Position numbers and translations under genes: made by a program. Positions 1-13,345 of a stretch of DNA of 64,000 bases are shown here, piece after piece; the first letter of the stretch is position 1; each line of letters opens with the position of its first letter. The DNA is from Alopecurus myosuroides. Its lineage: Eukaryota; Streptophyta; Magnoliopsida; Poales; Poaceae. The notes beneath the pieces were generated by a model. It had not been told where the DNA came from and made no database searches. It worked only from the letters and a program-made list of their open reading frames with translations. The stretch is from assembly GCA_028641055.1 (NCBI GenBank), contig CM054057.1, forward strand, positions 326,312,941 through 326,376,940, given 5' to 3'.

Positions 1-618
1 TCACTCGTCTTCAGAAACATCTGCAATATGGAATATGCAGCCACAAGAGAGTCAATACAATTTAATGTATTGGCAAGTAACACTATGGTGTATATAAATG
101 GCAAGACTAATACTACATGCTTATTTGGCTGAGTGGAGTTTTGGCTAGGTTTGCATAAAGCCAGTTTTCTCCTATCTTTTATCATAAAACAATTTCATCT
201 ATAGCAGGTATCACTGATAGAAACCCGTGAACCTTAACTAAATTAAGGAGTACCTCTGATAGAAATCAGGGTAAACTCCTACCCTTGTTCACCCATCAAA
301 ATTTTATTATGAAGTTGGCATGATGAGATTCTTCCGTCATTCCTTGTCCATCTGCTCATAGTTATCCATAACCGGGGACACGACTAAGATCTTAGTTTTG
401 TTGACTCTGCAGAGTTTGTGCACTTTCACCTTTAGACTCAAATCAACCCAAACATCCTATACACCCTGAGTGCACTAAGGAAAGGAGAAGATTGAGACGA
501 GATCTTTCAGAAGAAATTCCACCACCGTCAGGCTTGACCCGTTCCAACCTATACCCCCTACATCTGCTAGTCAAGCACTGGTGAGTTCATTCAACTTAGT
601 TGATCAAGACAGAGCCCA

Positions 619-2796
619 TCTTTACCTAATAATAAAGACATTAAGGTTTCTGCCAAAATTTTCGTCCAACACAAAAAGACAATTTTACCCTCCCACCAAA
701 CCACATAATACACAGAATACCACCGTACCGGTTCGTTCCTTTTGTCTGCAAAAAAAAAGAAACTCAACCCGCTACACTGTCGTCTCTCCTTGGCCGCTCC
801 CGCGACCACATGTTTTTCGTCCGTCGGCAGAGGCAAGCTTCCTACCCGCCGCCGGCACAGGCAGGTGGTCCAGCGGGCGGTGGGAAAGGGTCGGCTGCAG
901 GCATCCAGGTGCTTCTCTTGCCTTCTCTATCTCCTGGCTAGGATGGTCTGGTCCACAGATCGGAGGTGTTGGATCTGCAGATTTCTCCGCTGTGTATGAA
1001 ATCTGATTTCAACAATTTCGCGAGGGAGTCAGATGGTGCGGTCCAAGAGATCTCTGACACTGCAGAGCTCCATCGCGAGCTCACATAATTAGCCTACCGG
1101 CAGGCCTCGTGAAATTGCACGGCCGCGTCAACACTGACGAGGGCCGACAAGCCGATGATCTCTGATACTGCTTCTCTTCATGCGGGAACAGCGGTGACAA
1201 AATTTATTGATTTGACTACGCCTAGAAGTTAACAAAATCGGCTCCAATCTAATTCCGCGTGCAATGTTTCTTTTCTGTATTCTTATTCTCTCTAGGACAC
1301 TTAATACTAGCCTGCTGAACCATGTTTCACGGGAGAAGCTATCCACGTTCATGCCTGATACTACAGCAGTGGGTGATTTCCTTTCATCTGGCAGCATCAG
1401 AACTTTTCATCACGGTGGCCTCACCTCTAAAGTTCTGAACACAGCAAACTTGAGGCCTCGTGGGGGGAGAAAAGCTCCGGGTTGGGTTTAGATTCTAGCA
1501 AAACACGTGTCGACTTCCCGGGTGGGTCCATCTTGATGAGATAATATTTAGGCATTGCAATGGCTGCCGGGGCGAGTCTGCAATTTTTTGGTGAGCATGT
1601 TGTACCTGCAAGAAGCCCCCCGGTTATGTTAATCCTATTATTTCAGTGTCCGTTGATACAGGGCCACACAAGTATTTTGGTTAAGCTGCGTAAACCCGGG
1701 TGCTAGCATTGTGTAACTCTGAAAATTAATTATATGCAAAATCCCACTCTCGTCTCATTAGTCAAAATGTTGATTATGTTTTAAAGCTTGGAGTGGTGTG
1801 ATGCACGTTCACTGAGGAGACATAATGGATCAGCATAGTTATTTTCTATTCGATAGTTTTGGATTTGGGGTTGTCAGAACAAATAGTTCAGATACATGCT
1901 TTGGCATTGCACATCTACACAACTTTGCAAGATTAAAGGATTAGCGGACCAAAAATAATAAGTGTAAATTGACTCTAGATTATTCTATCGCTGGATTTGT
2001 TTTATCCTGGGTTACTTGAGAATCTGAGAAAAACATTTAGAGAATAGCTTCGACATGTAAATTATTTTACTGCTTATAACATTTTTTGGTTTGTAAACTG
2101 TTGCCTTATATCTAGATGGCTTTATTTACATACTTATATGTTGTAAGGTGGTATATTTGAGGACATGCGTTTTGACTCCCGTGCAAATGCACTAAGTATT
2201 TAAAATGTATTTTAAACACATTTTGAGATATATAAAAAAAATTAAAATATTTTTGCCTAGATCTTAAGATCCTAAATGTTCATTCAGCCTTTTAAAGAAA
2301 CCTAATAATTTTTGTGTCCTACCAAAAATACTTATATGTGGTAAGGTTCGTTTTTACACGGGATACAAAAAATGTCGATTCTATTTCGAACGATTTTGTA
2401 AACACGTAGAATGAAGATGTATGCGCAAAATTTTCGTTGAATTTTTTAGACATTCCAAAATTTATTTTTTAAATACCAGGTGCACATGCAACCGGATGTC
2501 AAAGTGGATTTCACCTATGTTTGCATTTAAAGTTAGTATCCCTAATACTTTCTCATTTTCCTTTTTGACCGTCTAAGTTTAAAGAGATGGAATCATATAT
2601 TTTTCATGGAGATAAGAAATGTTATCCTTGACGCTATTACGATTTCACAAGAAAGCGACTACAATTTTTAACGATAGACGTGCCATCATCAAAACCATTA
2701 TGTCTCTCGTAAGATAAATTGATTTCCAGTAGTTAAATTCGTTATGGTTATATCATTGAGAATCCAACCGTAGCAACGCACGGGCATGTTTGCTAG
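619..2796 (+). mobile_element. Non-autonomous Helitron, complete, with a preserved empty site
   Basis: The insert is 2178 bp, begins with TC and ends with CTAG. It lies between a host A (618) and a host T (2797) without target duplication, as Helitrons do. About 10 bases before the end a short imperfect hairpin (ccgt-a-gc-aac-gc-acgg, 2768-2784) precedes the terminal CTAG, the usual Helitron 3' end. The other LTR of element I has the same sequence uninterrupted at 9430/9431 (agagccca followed by tatgac), which fixes both ends to the base. There is no Rep/helicase frame, so it needs a helper. It arrived after element I, because only one LTR carries it. About 740-1490 is GC-richer and exon-like; the rest is AT-rich filler. 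Confidence 0.92.
740..1490 (+). pseudogene. Possible captured host gene fragment inside the Helitron
   Basis: This part of the Helitron is clearly richer in G and C than the AT-rich sequence that follows and has exon-like stretches about 780-1140 and 1300-1490. A plausible 3' splice site (pyrimidine-rich, ending ctctctag) lies at about 1290-1297. Open frames run through parts of it (581-1006 and 1264-1491) but none is long. I do not recognise the protein. Capture of gene pieces is known for plant Helitrons; that this is such a piece is my inference from composition and splice-like signals. It could also be unrelated filler. Confidence 0.3.
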
Positions 2797-5700
2797 TATG
2801 ACTAAAGGCTGCACGGGAAGCTACTAAACTTAGAAGGACATATTAATCTCTTTGTTCCTGGGTGGCCATCCTCAAGTGACAACCTCAAGTGGAATAACCC
2901 TTAGATAAGGGCCCTGAGGAAACACTCAACATAAACCAGTCTTACCACTTCCACCCAGGTGATTCATTAAACTTAGTAGTTTTATCCTTAACATCCAAAT
3001 AAAACATTTGAAGGGCATAGCAATTCCACTAAGTTCAATGTCTTCTATACTAGAAGGATATAGAAGGATGGCTACACACTACTTGGGATATCAACATAGC
3101 ATAATATAACTTAGTAAAAATTTCCTATCATGCATACTACTCAAAACTCTATAATGCATATAAAAATAATAGGTAGTTGATGGTGTGTTACTTGCCTTGT
3201 TGAAGTTGGTGAAGATTTCACACTCTCTTCACAAAAGATCGTTGCTATCCGTACAATCTATTCATTGAAAACACAATAACAAAATAATCAAGCATCCTAG
3301 CAATCAAACACATAAGTGGAGAAAGAAAACAGATCAACTAAAATAACAAAGGAGTTGGACCAAGTTGGCTAGGACAAGTTCAAAGTTTGAGTTTGAAAGA
3401 TTCATTCCCTAATTGTTCAACCATTGTTAAGGAGTTTCCAAGAGTTAACTAAGGATGTTTAGGTTGAGTTTGTAGTCATCAACTTTATTGGAAACATATT
3501 TATTTAAGAAGTACCAAGAGTTCACCAAGGTGATCTCACTATTTAAACTAAGGTAACACATAACCATGTGTAACACTTAGTCATTTTTATCAAGACATTT
3601 GAGTGATCTAGTTTAGTCTTTCCATTTTGGGTTAAGGTAGGTCTAGGTTCAACTAACTCTAATACAATAGAGATAACAAGATTATAATCTGGGGATTTTC
3701 CATTTGGTTCAATGGTTGGACAAAAACAACTTGTTATTCTTCAACTTGTGTGGATGGCTCCAAGTCTTCATATGTTTGTCTTCTTGAAGATCATCTTCAT
3801 GCTTCTATTGTAGTATTGCTCCTTGGATGGATTCTTCTCTTGGTCTTGATAAATTATTTATGGCTTTCACTTCACTAATTGGTTTGGGTATGGCATGGGC
3901 ACAAATATCACTAAGTCAAATAGAGGAGAAATGAGACAAGAGGATAGAATGGGAGAGGTGAGTCTTCTTCTTCATTTCTTCATGTACTTGCACTTCATGG
4001 AGTATGATTCAGATTTTTGTGGAGCCTAAGTCATTTCTTCAATGATCTTCCTTGTTTCTCTTCATGTTGCCATCAAGTTGAAAGGAGAAGAATAGAAAAG
4101 GGAAGGAAAAAGACTTAGAGAGAAAGGGGGTTAGTCTTCTGGCAGTTTCTCTGGTTTTCTTCTAAGTGCTTCCACTTCTTGGAGATGCTTCTGAAGTTTG
4201 TTTTATTTGCTAAGTCCTTCATTGGTCTTCTATCTTCATGTTGAAAAATCTCTATATGGTTAAGTCCTCCATTGCATTTCATGGTTCTCACAAATCCCAA
4301 CTTGGTGAAATCTTGAAGCAAGCATGGGGAGTGGAGGAGTAGATAGAAAGCAAATTACCAGTGTCTAAGGTTCACTACTTGGTCTTGTATGTGATTTACA
4401 CATACTACGCACTTGTTCTTGGCTCCAAAATAGCCATAACAACAAAGGTAAACAATTATAGAAACAACCCTAATACTTAATTAACTAGGTGGACTACTAT
4501 GATGGAAGTTTGGAAAAAAAAGTACATGGTCATGGTCAAAGAGTGTCCAAAATGGTTGGGCAAAGATGGCTCTGGTTCAAGGTTATAGAATGGAACAATT
4601 TTGCTTAAGGGAACATATTCTAATTATTTATAGAATTAAATCTATGTCAAAAATACTCAAATAGACAACTTAATTCTAAATTCAAATTTAACTTGATCAA
4701 AAACTATTTTGGGACAGAGAGTGTGAAATTACCCATCCTAAGGTTTCTAAAAATATTTTATTTGCAATTTTTGGATTTGTGGAATTTGAATTATGCTAAA
4801 ATTCATCAAACAAGCATATTTGAATTTGAACCAATTTAAGTTTGTAAAATTTGAATTTTAACAGTATTAAAAGATTCTACATGTTGTGCTGATTTCAAAA
4901 AGTCCAAGTTTGCTAAATTTGGGCTTACGGTTGAAAAGATATGAATGTTCTAAGTTACAGGGGCCTTTCTGCAATTCTGCCAATTAAATTATATTCGGGA
5001 TAAAAACAGAAAACAGCTGGGCTACGTGGCGCGCTCCGATTGGCTATTGTTACTGACTGGCGCTGACTGTGCGCTGATGTGGCATGCTGACTGGGCCAGC
5101 TGACGTGGTTAAGTGGGTCAATCTGGATCGTTGGATCCAGATCCCACGGTGGCTTACCCCTTCGCTGGGGGGATCTATTCTAGGCCGTCCAGATCTAGAT
5201 CTAGGGTCAAGGGGCGTTGGAGCTTACAGTGGCGGCGGGGCTGGCCGGAAAATGGCCGTTGCGGTGGCGCTGCTCTCGGGAGTAGCCGGCGGCTACGATC
5301 CAGGGGCTCTCCGGCTCAACGGAGGTGACAGCGGTCACCAGTGCGACGAGGGGAAGTCGATGGTGATGGTTGTTGCACCTTCTGCGGCTGCTGTCGACGG
5401 AGAGGAGCGGATGGAGGAGCTCGGGCGCCGGCGAGCTTCGGTGGTTGATGCCCCGCTCGATATAGCTACGAAGAAAAAAAAAGGCATGAGGAGGGGCGAG
5501 GGGATAAGGGGAATCGAACAGGGGGGTCTAGGGTTCACAGAAGGTCTCACCGCGCCGAATTTCGAGGAATACGCCGTCGGCCTTGAGGAACTCCGGCGAC
5601 AAAATTGAACGGCCTCGGGGCACAATCCAGAGAGGAAGGAGAGGGGAAAAGGAGAGCAGAGGAGGGGTTTTAAGGGGGAGCAAACGTCTCGGAGATTGAT

Positions 5701-6712
5701 GGCTTGTAACGCCCGGGATCAAGAGGATTTAATCCTCCATTATTTGGAAGAAACAGAAGGGAGGGAGGTTGATGGTGACATGACATCATCATGACGTCAT
5801 TCCCTTTTTTTTTCTGTTTTCTCTTTTCTTTAATAACTTCTGTTTAAAAATTCTATTTGACCTCATTTAAAATTCTAAAATCTTGTAATTTCAATAACTT
5901 TTCAACAATAACATTTTTGTACCATTTCAACATATTTCATTTTTTGAAAATTGTAATAAGTCCTTAATAGTGATTAATGTGATTTTTAATTTAGAAAATT
6001 ATAAAATATAAATATTTGCCAAATAAAATTTCAGTAGCTTTACAAGGATCAAATACTATTTTACAAAACCAATTCAAAGTGTTTTCATCTTTTATAATTT
6101 TTAAAACATGATGTAAACATGAATAGCTACTTAATAGAAAAAAAGAGGGTTAATTATAAAAATATGATTTAAATGTTTTTAGAAAATATTTCTATGATTC
6201 AAATTATTGTTTTCTAGGACCTTTTAAAATATTTTCAACATATGAGCAAATCAAAAATAGTACTATGTGCTTTTCTATTTAGAAAATAATTGATACTTTG
6301 AGATGGGATTTAATATTATTCAAAGGAGAGTAAAAAATGCCAATATTGTTTTCCATGGTTCTTTACTTGTTTTCATAAACAAAAATAAATTATATAAACA
6401 CCTTATGGTTAAATAATTGGTATAATATTTGGGGAAAACAAAATGGAAAACAACTTCTTCATAGAAACCAATTTATATTTTCAAGGTTTGCAAATAGGGA
6501 AAATAGTTTCTTTGGATAGTTATTTGTTTTGAGGATTTAGGTTTTAGAAAACACAGGTATTTGGACTATCAATCCCAATAGCATTGGAAAAAACAATTAA
6601 TCTTTACTTTGTGTTTGAATTTTATTTGGTTTTTGATGGCTTGCTTTAATGGAAAACAAAAAGTTTCAATTTTTAGTGATTTTTGGACCTTCCTAAAATC
6701 AGGGATGTTACA

Positions 6713-8524
6713 GACTACCACCCTTAAAAGAAATCTCGTCCCGAGATTTGGGATGGCTATAAAGAAAGATTAGGTTTGGGTAATTGGGTTCCAGAACAAC
6801 TAGGTGGGCTACCACCCTTAAAAGAAACTTTTGTGGGTAGTCTATTTTCATTAGATTGGAGTGTAGATTGATTTGAGATTGGCTTGAGTAGAACTTTCCC
6901 TCATGGTAGAGTTACAAACCAACAGAATTTTGTTAAACTACCTTTGACATTGAGGGGTCACTCTTTGGGTCAAACAAAAGTCCTTGGGTTCCTCTCAACT
7001 TGGTCTTTTGTTGTTCTTGGAAAATCTTCCATCTTGTTATTGTCATCCTTGAAAGCAAACACCATGCTATTTCTAACGAAACTCTCATGGCATGCAAAAA
7101 ATCTTTCATTTGTTTGATACCTCCAAAGTTGGCTTGATCCTCACCGAAAATAGTACGTTTTCAGCAACACTAACATAGGGTCATTATTGTATTCTACCAT
7201 TCTATGGTTCAGGTTTAACATCGTCGTCTCTCTAATAGGCATGTCACTCAGATTTACCATTCTTCATAACAAAAGTGAACAATGTGAGTAATCATCATGG
7301 GGGCCAATCCATGTTGTACTCAATCATTACCTTGTACTTAGATTGGTGAACCTCGTGTAATAACACTAGGTCACCTCACTTGTCTGACATAAAGTTTCCA
7401 ATCTGTAAGACAAACTTGAGACTACTATCATTTCTCAACTAGTGGGCTGCGTCAAACTCCTATGTAACACCAACTGGATAGTTGTGTTTCTTCATTATAT
7501 CTTCTCTTGGTGTAGTTGGCTCTGAAATCTTCATAGCTCATGCAACTTTGAGTCCACTTGTTGATTGGCTTGATACTCCTTATGAGGCAGTTGGCATTGA
7601 TCATGGATGTGATTGTTCCTTCACACAGAAGAAAGAAATTTGATACTAGCATTCCTCAAATGGGATAGCTTGTGTATCAATAGGGTAAAGTTTGTATGAT
7701 TCCAAATGGTTCTCACTATGGTTGGTGAATGAGTATGGTGTTGGGTTTGGTCTAGTAGGGACGAGTAGAGATTTAGAAAGAGACTAAAGAAAGTTCCTAC
7801 CTCACACAGCAGAACAAGGAAACTCATGTTGCAAACAACATCTAACAAACAATCTTCACACCAAAGAAAAAGGTTTTAGAAAACAAACTAATATTGTCAT
7901 ACCACACTCATTGGTATGATCAACACTCTAACACGTTAACGATGTTCTAACAAAGTAACTAGAATGGTGGTCTCATCTATATCTTCTTGAGTTTTTCTTC
8001 AGATTCTTCTCTCAATGTCTTGGGGTATTCTTGATTGTTGTGAAGTATTGGTGTATCTCCAAGTTTTCTTCAATTGTCTTGAGTGTAGGTCTTCATATGG
8101 TGAAAATACTTCTTGCACGTCATGGTATAGTCATTAACATTCCTGTCTTGATGGTATTGAAGAGGTAGGTCATCTAGAATATTTTTGAAAGTGAATAATA
8201 GGTGAGAGGATATGAGAAGAATTAAGATGATTGTTTTGTTTCTAGAAAGTTTGAACATAGAAAGTTTTCAATCCTAGGGTGATCAATGGGTTATTAACAA
8301 CTTGTTGCAAATGGGATATTCACTATAGTGAGAAGAACAATGCACCCGCAAGCCAATCAGGGAACGGTCTCGTGTCCGTGGACACGTAAAGTTGTCCGGG
8401 CCGCTTCATCTCACTATGCCGCTAGGATCCAAAATACTCTAAGGAGATAATAACATGATAAAAAATGGCTTCCAAACCTAAGGGTCTCGAATCTTAAAGG
8501 CAACACAATGCTCTGATACCATTT
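6713..8524 (-). mobile_element. Element I internal region, non-coding
   Basis: Only 1812 bp separate the two LTRs of element I. No frame longer than about 80 codons is open and none shows gag, protease, RT or integrase motifs. At the LTR boundary (6713-6760) the minus strand has a purine-rich run resembling the 3' end of element VI (rule: ctcggg..gagattt..aagggtgg), so the element probably descends from the same chromovirus group. A near repeat of 'ctaccacccttaaaagaaa' occurs at 6715 and about 6809. Long LTRs around a short non-coding core with intact primer site match the LARD class of non-autonomous retrotransposons. Confidence 0.75.
8510..8521 (-). other. Primer binding site of element I (tRNA-iMet type)
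   Basis: The minus strand reads TGGTATCAGAGC, the complement of the 3' end of plant initiator methionine tRNA, three bases from the LTR end at 8525. It fixes the orientation of element I as minus. Confidence 0.9.
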
Positions 8525-11500
8525 TGTAGCGTTCCCGCATTTAAATAATGTAAGGACACCTGTGTTATTGTGCTAGTCCCTGGATCAATTGCTAGCACCA
8601 CAATACAAAATGAAATATCATGCAAATGCATCAAATTCTATTTCATCGCATGATCTAGTCTTTACAAAATAGTATTACAACTTGCATAGTCTTAGAAGAC
8701 TAGCAGAAAACAAAGAAATACAGCGGAAAACGTAGTACAACATTGAGCCCATCTTCTTCATGTGCCACAGGCAAAACATGTTGGCGATAGTCTCGAGATC
8801 CTAAACGAAATCCTCACTCGTCTTCAGAAACATCTGCAATATGGAATATGCAGCCACAAGGGAGTCAATACAATTTAATGTATTGGCAAGTAACACTATG
8901 GTGTATATAAATGGCAAGACTAATACTACATGCTTATTTGGCTGAGTGGAGTTTTGGCTAGGTTTGCATAAAGCCAGTTTTCTCCTATCTTTTATCATAA
9001 AACAATTTCATCTATAGCAGGTATCACTAATAGAAACCCGTGAACCTTAACTAAATTAAGGAGTACCTCTGATAGAAATCAGGGTAAACTCCTACCCTTG
9101 TTCACCCATCAAAATTTTATTATGAAGTTGGCATGATGAGATTCTTCCGTCATTCCTTTCCAGCTGCTCATAGTTATCCATAACCGGGGACACGGCTAAG
9201 ATCTTAGTTTTGTTGACTCTGCAGAGTTTGTGCACTTTCACCTTTAGACTCAAATCAGCCCAAACATCCTATACACCCTGAGTGCATTAAGGAAAGGAGA
9301 AGATTGAGACGAGATCTTTCAGAAGAAATTCCACCACCGTCAGGCTTGACCCGTTCCAACCTATACCCCCTACATCTGCTAGTCAAGCACTGGTGAGTTC
9401 ATTCAACTTAGTTGATCAAGACAGAGCCCATATGACTAAAGGCTGCACGGGAAGCTACTAAACTTAGAAGGACATATTAATCTCTTTGTTCCTGGGTGGC
9501 CATCCTCAAGTGACAACCTCAAGTGGAATAACCCTTAGATAAGGGCCCTGAGGAAACACTCAACATAAACCAGTCTTACCACTTCCACCCAGGTGATTCA
9601 TTAAACTTAGTAGTTTTATCCTTAACATCCAAATAAAACATTTGAAGGGCATAGCAATTCCACTAAGTTCAATGTCTTCTATACTAGAAGGATATAGAAG
9701 GATGACTACACACTACTTGGGATATTAGCATAGCATAATATAACTTAGTAAAAATTTCCTATCATCCATACTACTCAAAAATCTATAATGCATATAAAAA
9801 TAATAGGTAGTTGATGGTGTGTTACTTGCCTTGTTGAAGTTGGTGAAGATTTCACATTCTCTTCACAAAAGATCGTTGCTCTTCGTACAATCTATTCATT
9901 GAAAACACAATAACAAAATAATCAAGCATCCTACCAATCAAACACATAAGTGGAGAAAGCAAACAGATCAACTAACATAACAAAGGAGTTGGACCAAGTT
10001 GGCTAGGACAAGTTCAAAGTTTGAGTTTGAAAGATTCATTCCCTAATTGTTCAACACTTGTTAAGGAGTTTCCAAGAGTTAACTAAGGATGTCTAGGTTG
10101 AGTTTGTAGTCATCAACTTTATTGGAAACATATTTATTTAAGAAGTACCAAGAGTTCACCAAGGTGATCTCACTATTTAAACTAAGGTAACACATAACCA
10201 TGTGTAACACTTAGTCATTTTTATCAAGACATTTGAGTGATCTAGTTTAGTCTTTCCATTTTGGGTTAAGGTAGGTCTAGGTTCAACTAACTCTAATACA
10301 ATAGAGATAACAAGATTATAATCTTGGGATTTTCCATTTGGTTCAATGGTTGTACAAAAACAACTTGTTATTCTTCAACTTGTGTGGATGGCTCCAAGTA
10401 TTCATATGTTTGTCTTCTTGAAGATCATCTTCATGCTTCTATTGTAGTATTGCTCCTTGGATGGATTCTTCTCTTGGTCTTGATAAATTCTTTGTGGCTT
10501 TCACTTCACTAACTGGTTTGGGTATGGTATGGGCACAAATATCACTAAGTCAAATAGAGGAGAAATGAGGCAAGAGGATAGAATGGGAGAGGTGAGTCTT
10601 CTTCTTCATTTCTTCATGTACCTGCACTTGATGGAGTATGCTTCAGATTTTTGTGGAGCCTAAGTCATTTCTTCAATGATCTTCCTTGTTTCTCTTCATG
10701 TTGCCATCAAGTTGAAAGGAGAAGAATAGAAAAGGGAAGGAAAAAGACTTAGAGAGAAAGGGGGTTAGTCTTCTGGCAGTTTCTCTGGTTTTCTTCTAAG
10801 TGCTTCCACTTCTTGGAGATGCTTCTGAAGTTTGTTTTATTTGCTAAGTCCTTCATTGGTCTTCTATCTTCATGTTGAAAAATCTCTATATGGTTAAGTC
10901 CTCCATTGCATTTCATGGTTCTCACAAATCCCAACTTGGTGAAATCTTGAAGCAAGCATGGGGAGTGGAGGAGTAGATAGAAAGCAAATTACTAGTGTCT
11001 AAGGTTCACTACTTAGTCTTGTATGTGATTTACACATACTACGCACTTGTTCTTGGCTCCAAAATAGCCATAACAACAACGGTAAACAATGATAGAAACA
11101 ACCCTAATACTTAATTAACTAGGTGGACTACTATGATGGAAGTTTGGCAAAAAAAGTACATGGTCATGGTCCAAGAGTGTCCAAAATGGTTGGGCAAAGA
11201 TGGCTCTGGTTCAAGGTTATCAAATGGAACAATTTTGCTTAAGGGAACATATTCTAATTATTTATAGAATTAAATCTATGTCAAAAATACTCAAATAGAC
11301 AACTTAATTCTAAATTCAAATTTAACTTGATCAAAAACTATTTTGGGACAGAGAGTGTGAAATTACCCATCCTAAGGTTTCTAAAAATATTTTATTTGCA
11401 ATTTTTGGATTTGTGGAATTTGAATTATGCTAAAATTCATCAAACAAGCATATTTGAATTTGAACCAATTTAAGTTTGTAAAATTTGAATTTTAACAGTA

Positions 11501-13345
11501 CTAAAAGATTCTACATGTTGTGCTGATTTCAAAAAGTCCAAGTTTGCTAAATTTGGGCTTACGGTTGAAAAGATATGAATGTTCTAAGTTACAGGGGCCT
11601 TTCTGCAATTCTGCCAATTAAATTATATTCGGGATAAAAACAGAAAACAACTGGGCTACGTGGCGCGCTCCGATTGGCTACTGTTTCTGACTGGCGCTGA
11701 CTATGCGCTGATGTGGCATGCTGACTGGGCCAGCTGACGTGGTTAAGTGGGTCAATCTGGATCGTTGGATCCAGATCCCACGATGGCTTACCCCTTCGCT
11801 GGGGGGATCTATTCTAGGCCGTCCAGATCTAGATCTAGGGTCAAGGGGCGTTGGAGCTTACAGTGGCGGCGGGGCTGGCCGGAAAATGGCCGTTGCGGTG
11901 GCGCTGCTCTCGGGAGTAGCCGGCGGCTACGATCCAGGGGCTCTCCGGCTCAACGGAGGTGACAGCGGTCACCAGTGCGACGAGGGGAAGTCGATGGTGA
12001 TGGTTGTTGCACCTTTTGCGGCTGCTGTCGACAGAGAGGAGCGGATGGAGGAGCTCGGGCGCCAGTGAGCTTCGATTGTTGATGCCCCGCTCGAAATAGC
12101 TACGAAGAAAAAAAAAGGCATGAGGAGGGGCGAGGGGATAAGGGGAATCGAACAGGGGGGTCTAGGGTTCACAGAAGGTCTCACAGCGCCGGATTTCGAG
12201 GAATACGCCGTCGTCCTTGAGGAACTCCGGCGACAAAATTGAACGGCCTCAGCGCACAATCCAGAGAGGAAGGAGAGGGGAAAAGGAGAGCAGAGGAGGG
12301 GTTTTAAGGGGGAGCAAACGTCTCAGAGATTGATGGCTTGTAACGCCCGGGATCAAGAGGATTTAATCCTCCATTATTTGGAAGAAACGGAAGGGAGGGA
12401 GGTTGATGGTGACATGACGTCATCATGACGTCATTCCCTTTTTTTCTGTTTTCTCTTTTCTTTAATAACTTCTGTTTAAAAATTCTATTTGTCCTCATTT
12501 AAAATTCTAAAATCTTGTAATTTCAATAACTTTTCAACAATAACATTTTTGTACCATTTCAACATATTTTATTTTTTGAAAATTGTAATAAGTCCTTAAT
12601 AGTGATTAATGTGATTTTTAATTTAGAAAATTATAAAATATAAATATTTGCCAAATAAAATTTCAGTAGCTTTACAAGGATCAAATACTATTTTACAAAA
12701 CCAATTCAAAGTGTTTTCATCTTTTATAATTTTTAAAACATGATGAAAACATGAATAGCTACTTAATAGAAAAAAAGAGGGTTAATTATAAAAATATGAT
12801 TTAAATGTTTTTAGTAAATATTTCTATGATTCAAATTATTGTTTTCTAGGACCTTTTAAAATATTTTCAACATATGAGCAAATAAAAAATAGTACTATGT
12901 GCTTTTCTATTTAGAAAATAATTGATACTTTGAGATGGGATTTAATATTATTCAGAGGAGAGTCAAAAATGCCAATATTGTTTTCCATGGTTCTTTACTT
13001 GTTTTCATAAACAAAAATAAATTATATAAACACCTTCTGGTTAAATAATTGGTATAATATTTGGGGAAAACAAAATGGAAAGCAACTTCTTCATAGAAAC
13101 CAATTTATATTTTCAAGGTTTGCAAATAGGGAAAATAGTTTCTTTGGATAGTTATTTTTTTTTGAGGATTTAGGTTTTAGAAAACATAGGTATTTTGACT
13201 ATGAATCCCAATAGCATTGGAAAAAACAATTAATCTTTACTTTGTGTTTGAATTTTATTTGGTTTTTGATGGCTTGCTTTAATGGAAAACAAAAAGTTTC
13301 AATTTTTAGTGATTTTTGGACCTTCCTAAAATGAGGGATGTTACA
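8525..13345 (-). mobile_element. Element I, 5' LTR (4821 bp)
   Basis: On the minus strand this LTR runs from TGTAACATCCC (13345) to ..ACGCTACA (8525), next to the primer site. It is the uninterrupted partner of 1-6712. From U3 inward it has an AT-rich stretch, two TGACGTCA palindromes (12415-12433), a TTAAAA near 12302 followed by a CT-rich run and a GC-rich block (about 11660-12330), then AT-rich DNA. Splice-like signals that recur in the related LTRs are also here: GAATAG followed by a short stretch and a GCAAGT donor (9828-9829), then a GCAG acceptor at 8834-8835. The outer flank (tcaaa) cannot be tested for a target duplication because the other end is off-window. Confidence 0.88.
12415..12433 (-). 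promoter_or_regulatory. Tandem TGACGTCA palindromes in the U3 of element I
   Basis: Two perfect 8-base TGACGTCA palindromes (12415-12422 and 12426-12433) lie 3 bases apart, just upstream (in element orientation) of a TTAAAA near 12302 and the CT-rich start of the GC-rich block. TGACGTCA is the core bound by plant bZIP/TGA-type factors. In the left LTR the second site is kept (5792-5799) and the first has become TGACATCA (5781-5788). A role as the LTR promoter's activator site is inference. Confidence 0.5.

Larger units (their letters stand above)
1..6712 (-). mobile_element. Element I, 3' LTR (cut by window edge, carries a Helitron)
   Basis: This stretch is a near copy of 8814-13345: position 1 matches 8814, and after removal of the Helitron at 619-2796 the two run in parallel to the same end (gatgttaca at 6712 and 13345). 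Read on the minus strand it begins TGTAACATCCC, a usual start for long-LTR grass gypsy elements. About 289 bases of its far end lie outside the window. In the first 620 bases I see roughly eight differences from the other copy, so the pair is fairly young. The LTR has an AT-rich flank, a GC-rich core (about 5030-5720) and another AT-rich flank. Open frames in the GC-rich core are not conserved in length between the copies and I do not treat them as genes. Confidence 0.85.

Noticed and set aside
5084..5608. 174-codon frame in the GC-rich core of LTR I
   Set aside because: The sister copy at 11718 stops after 116 codons by a point change, other frames are equally open, and there is no domain.
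1..13345. Tandem segmental duplication of about 6 kb
   Set aside because: The two copies end with LTR-type termini, one side has a tRNA-iMet primer site, and the space between is short. An LTR pair explains them better.
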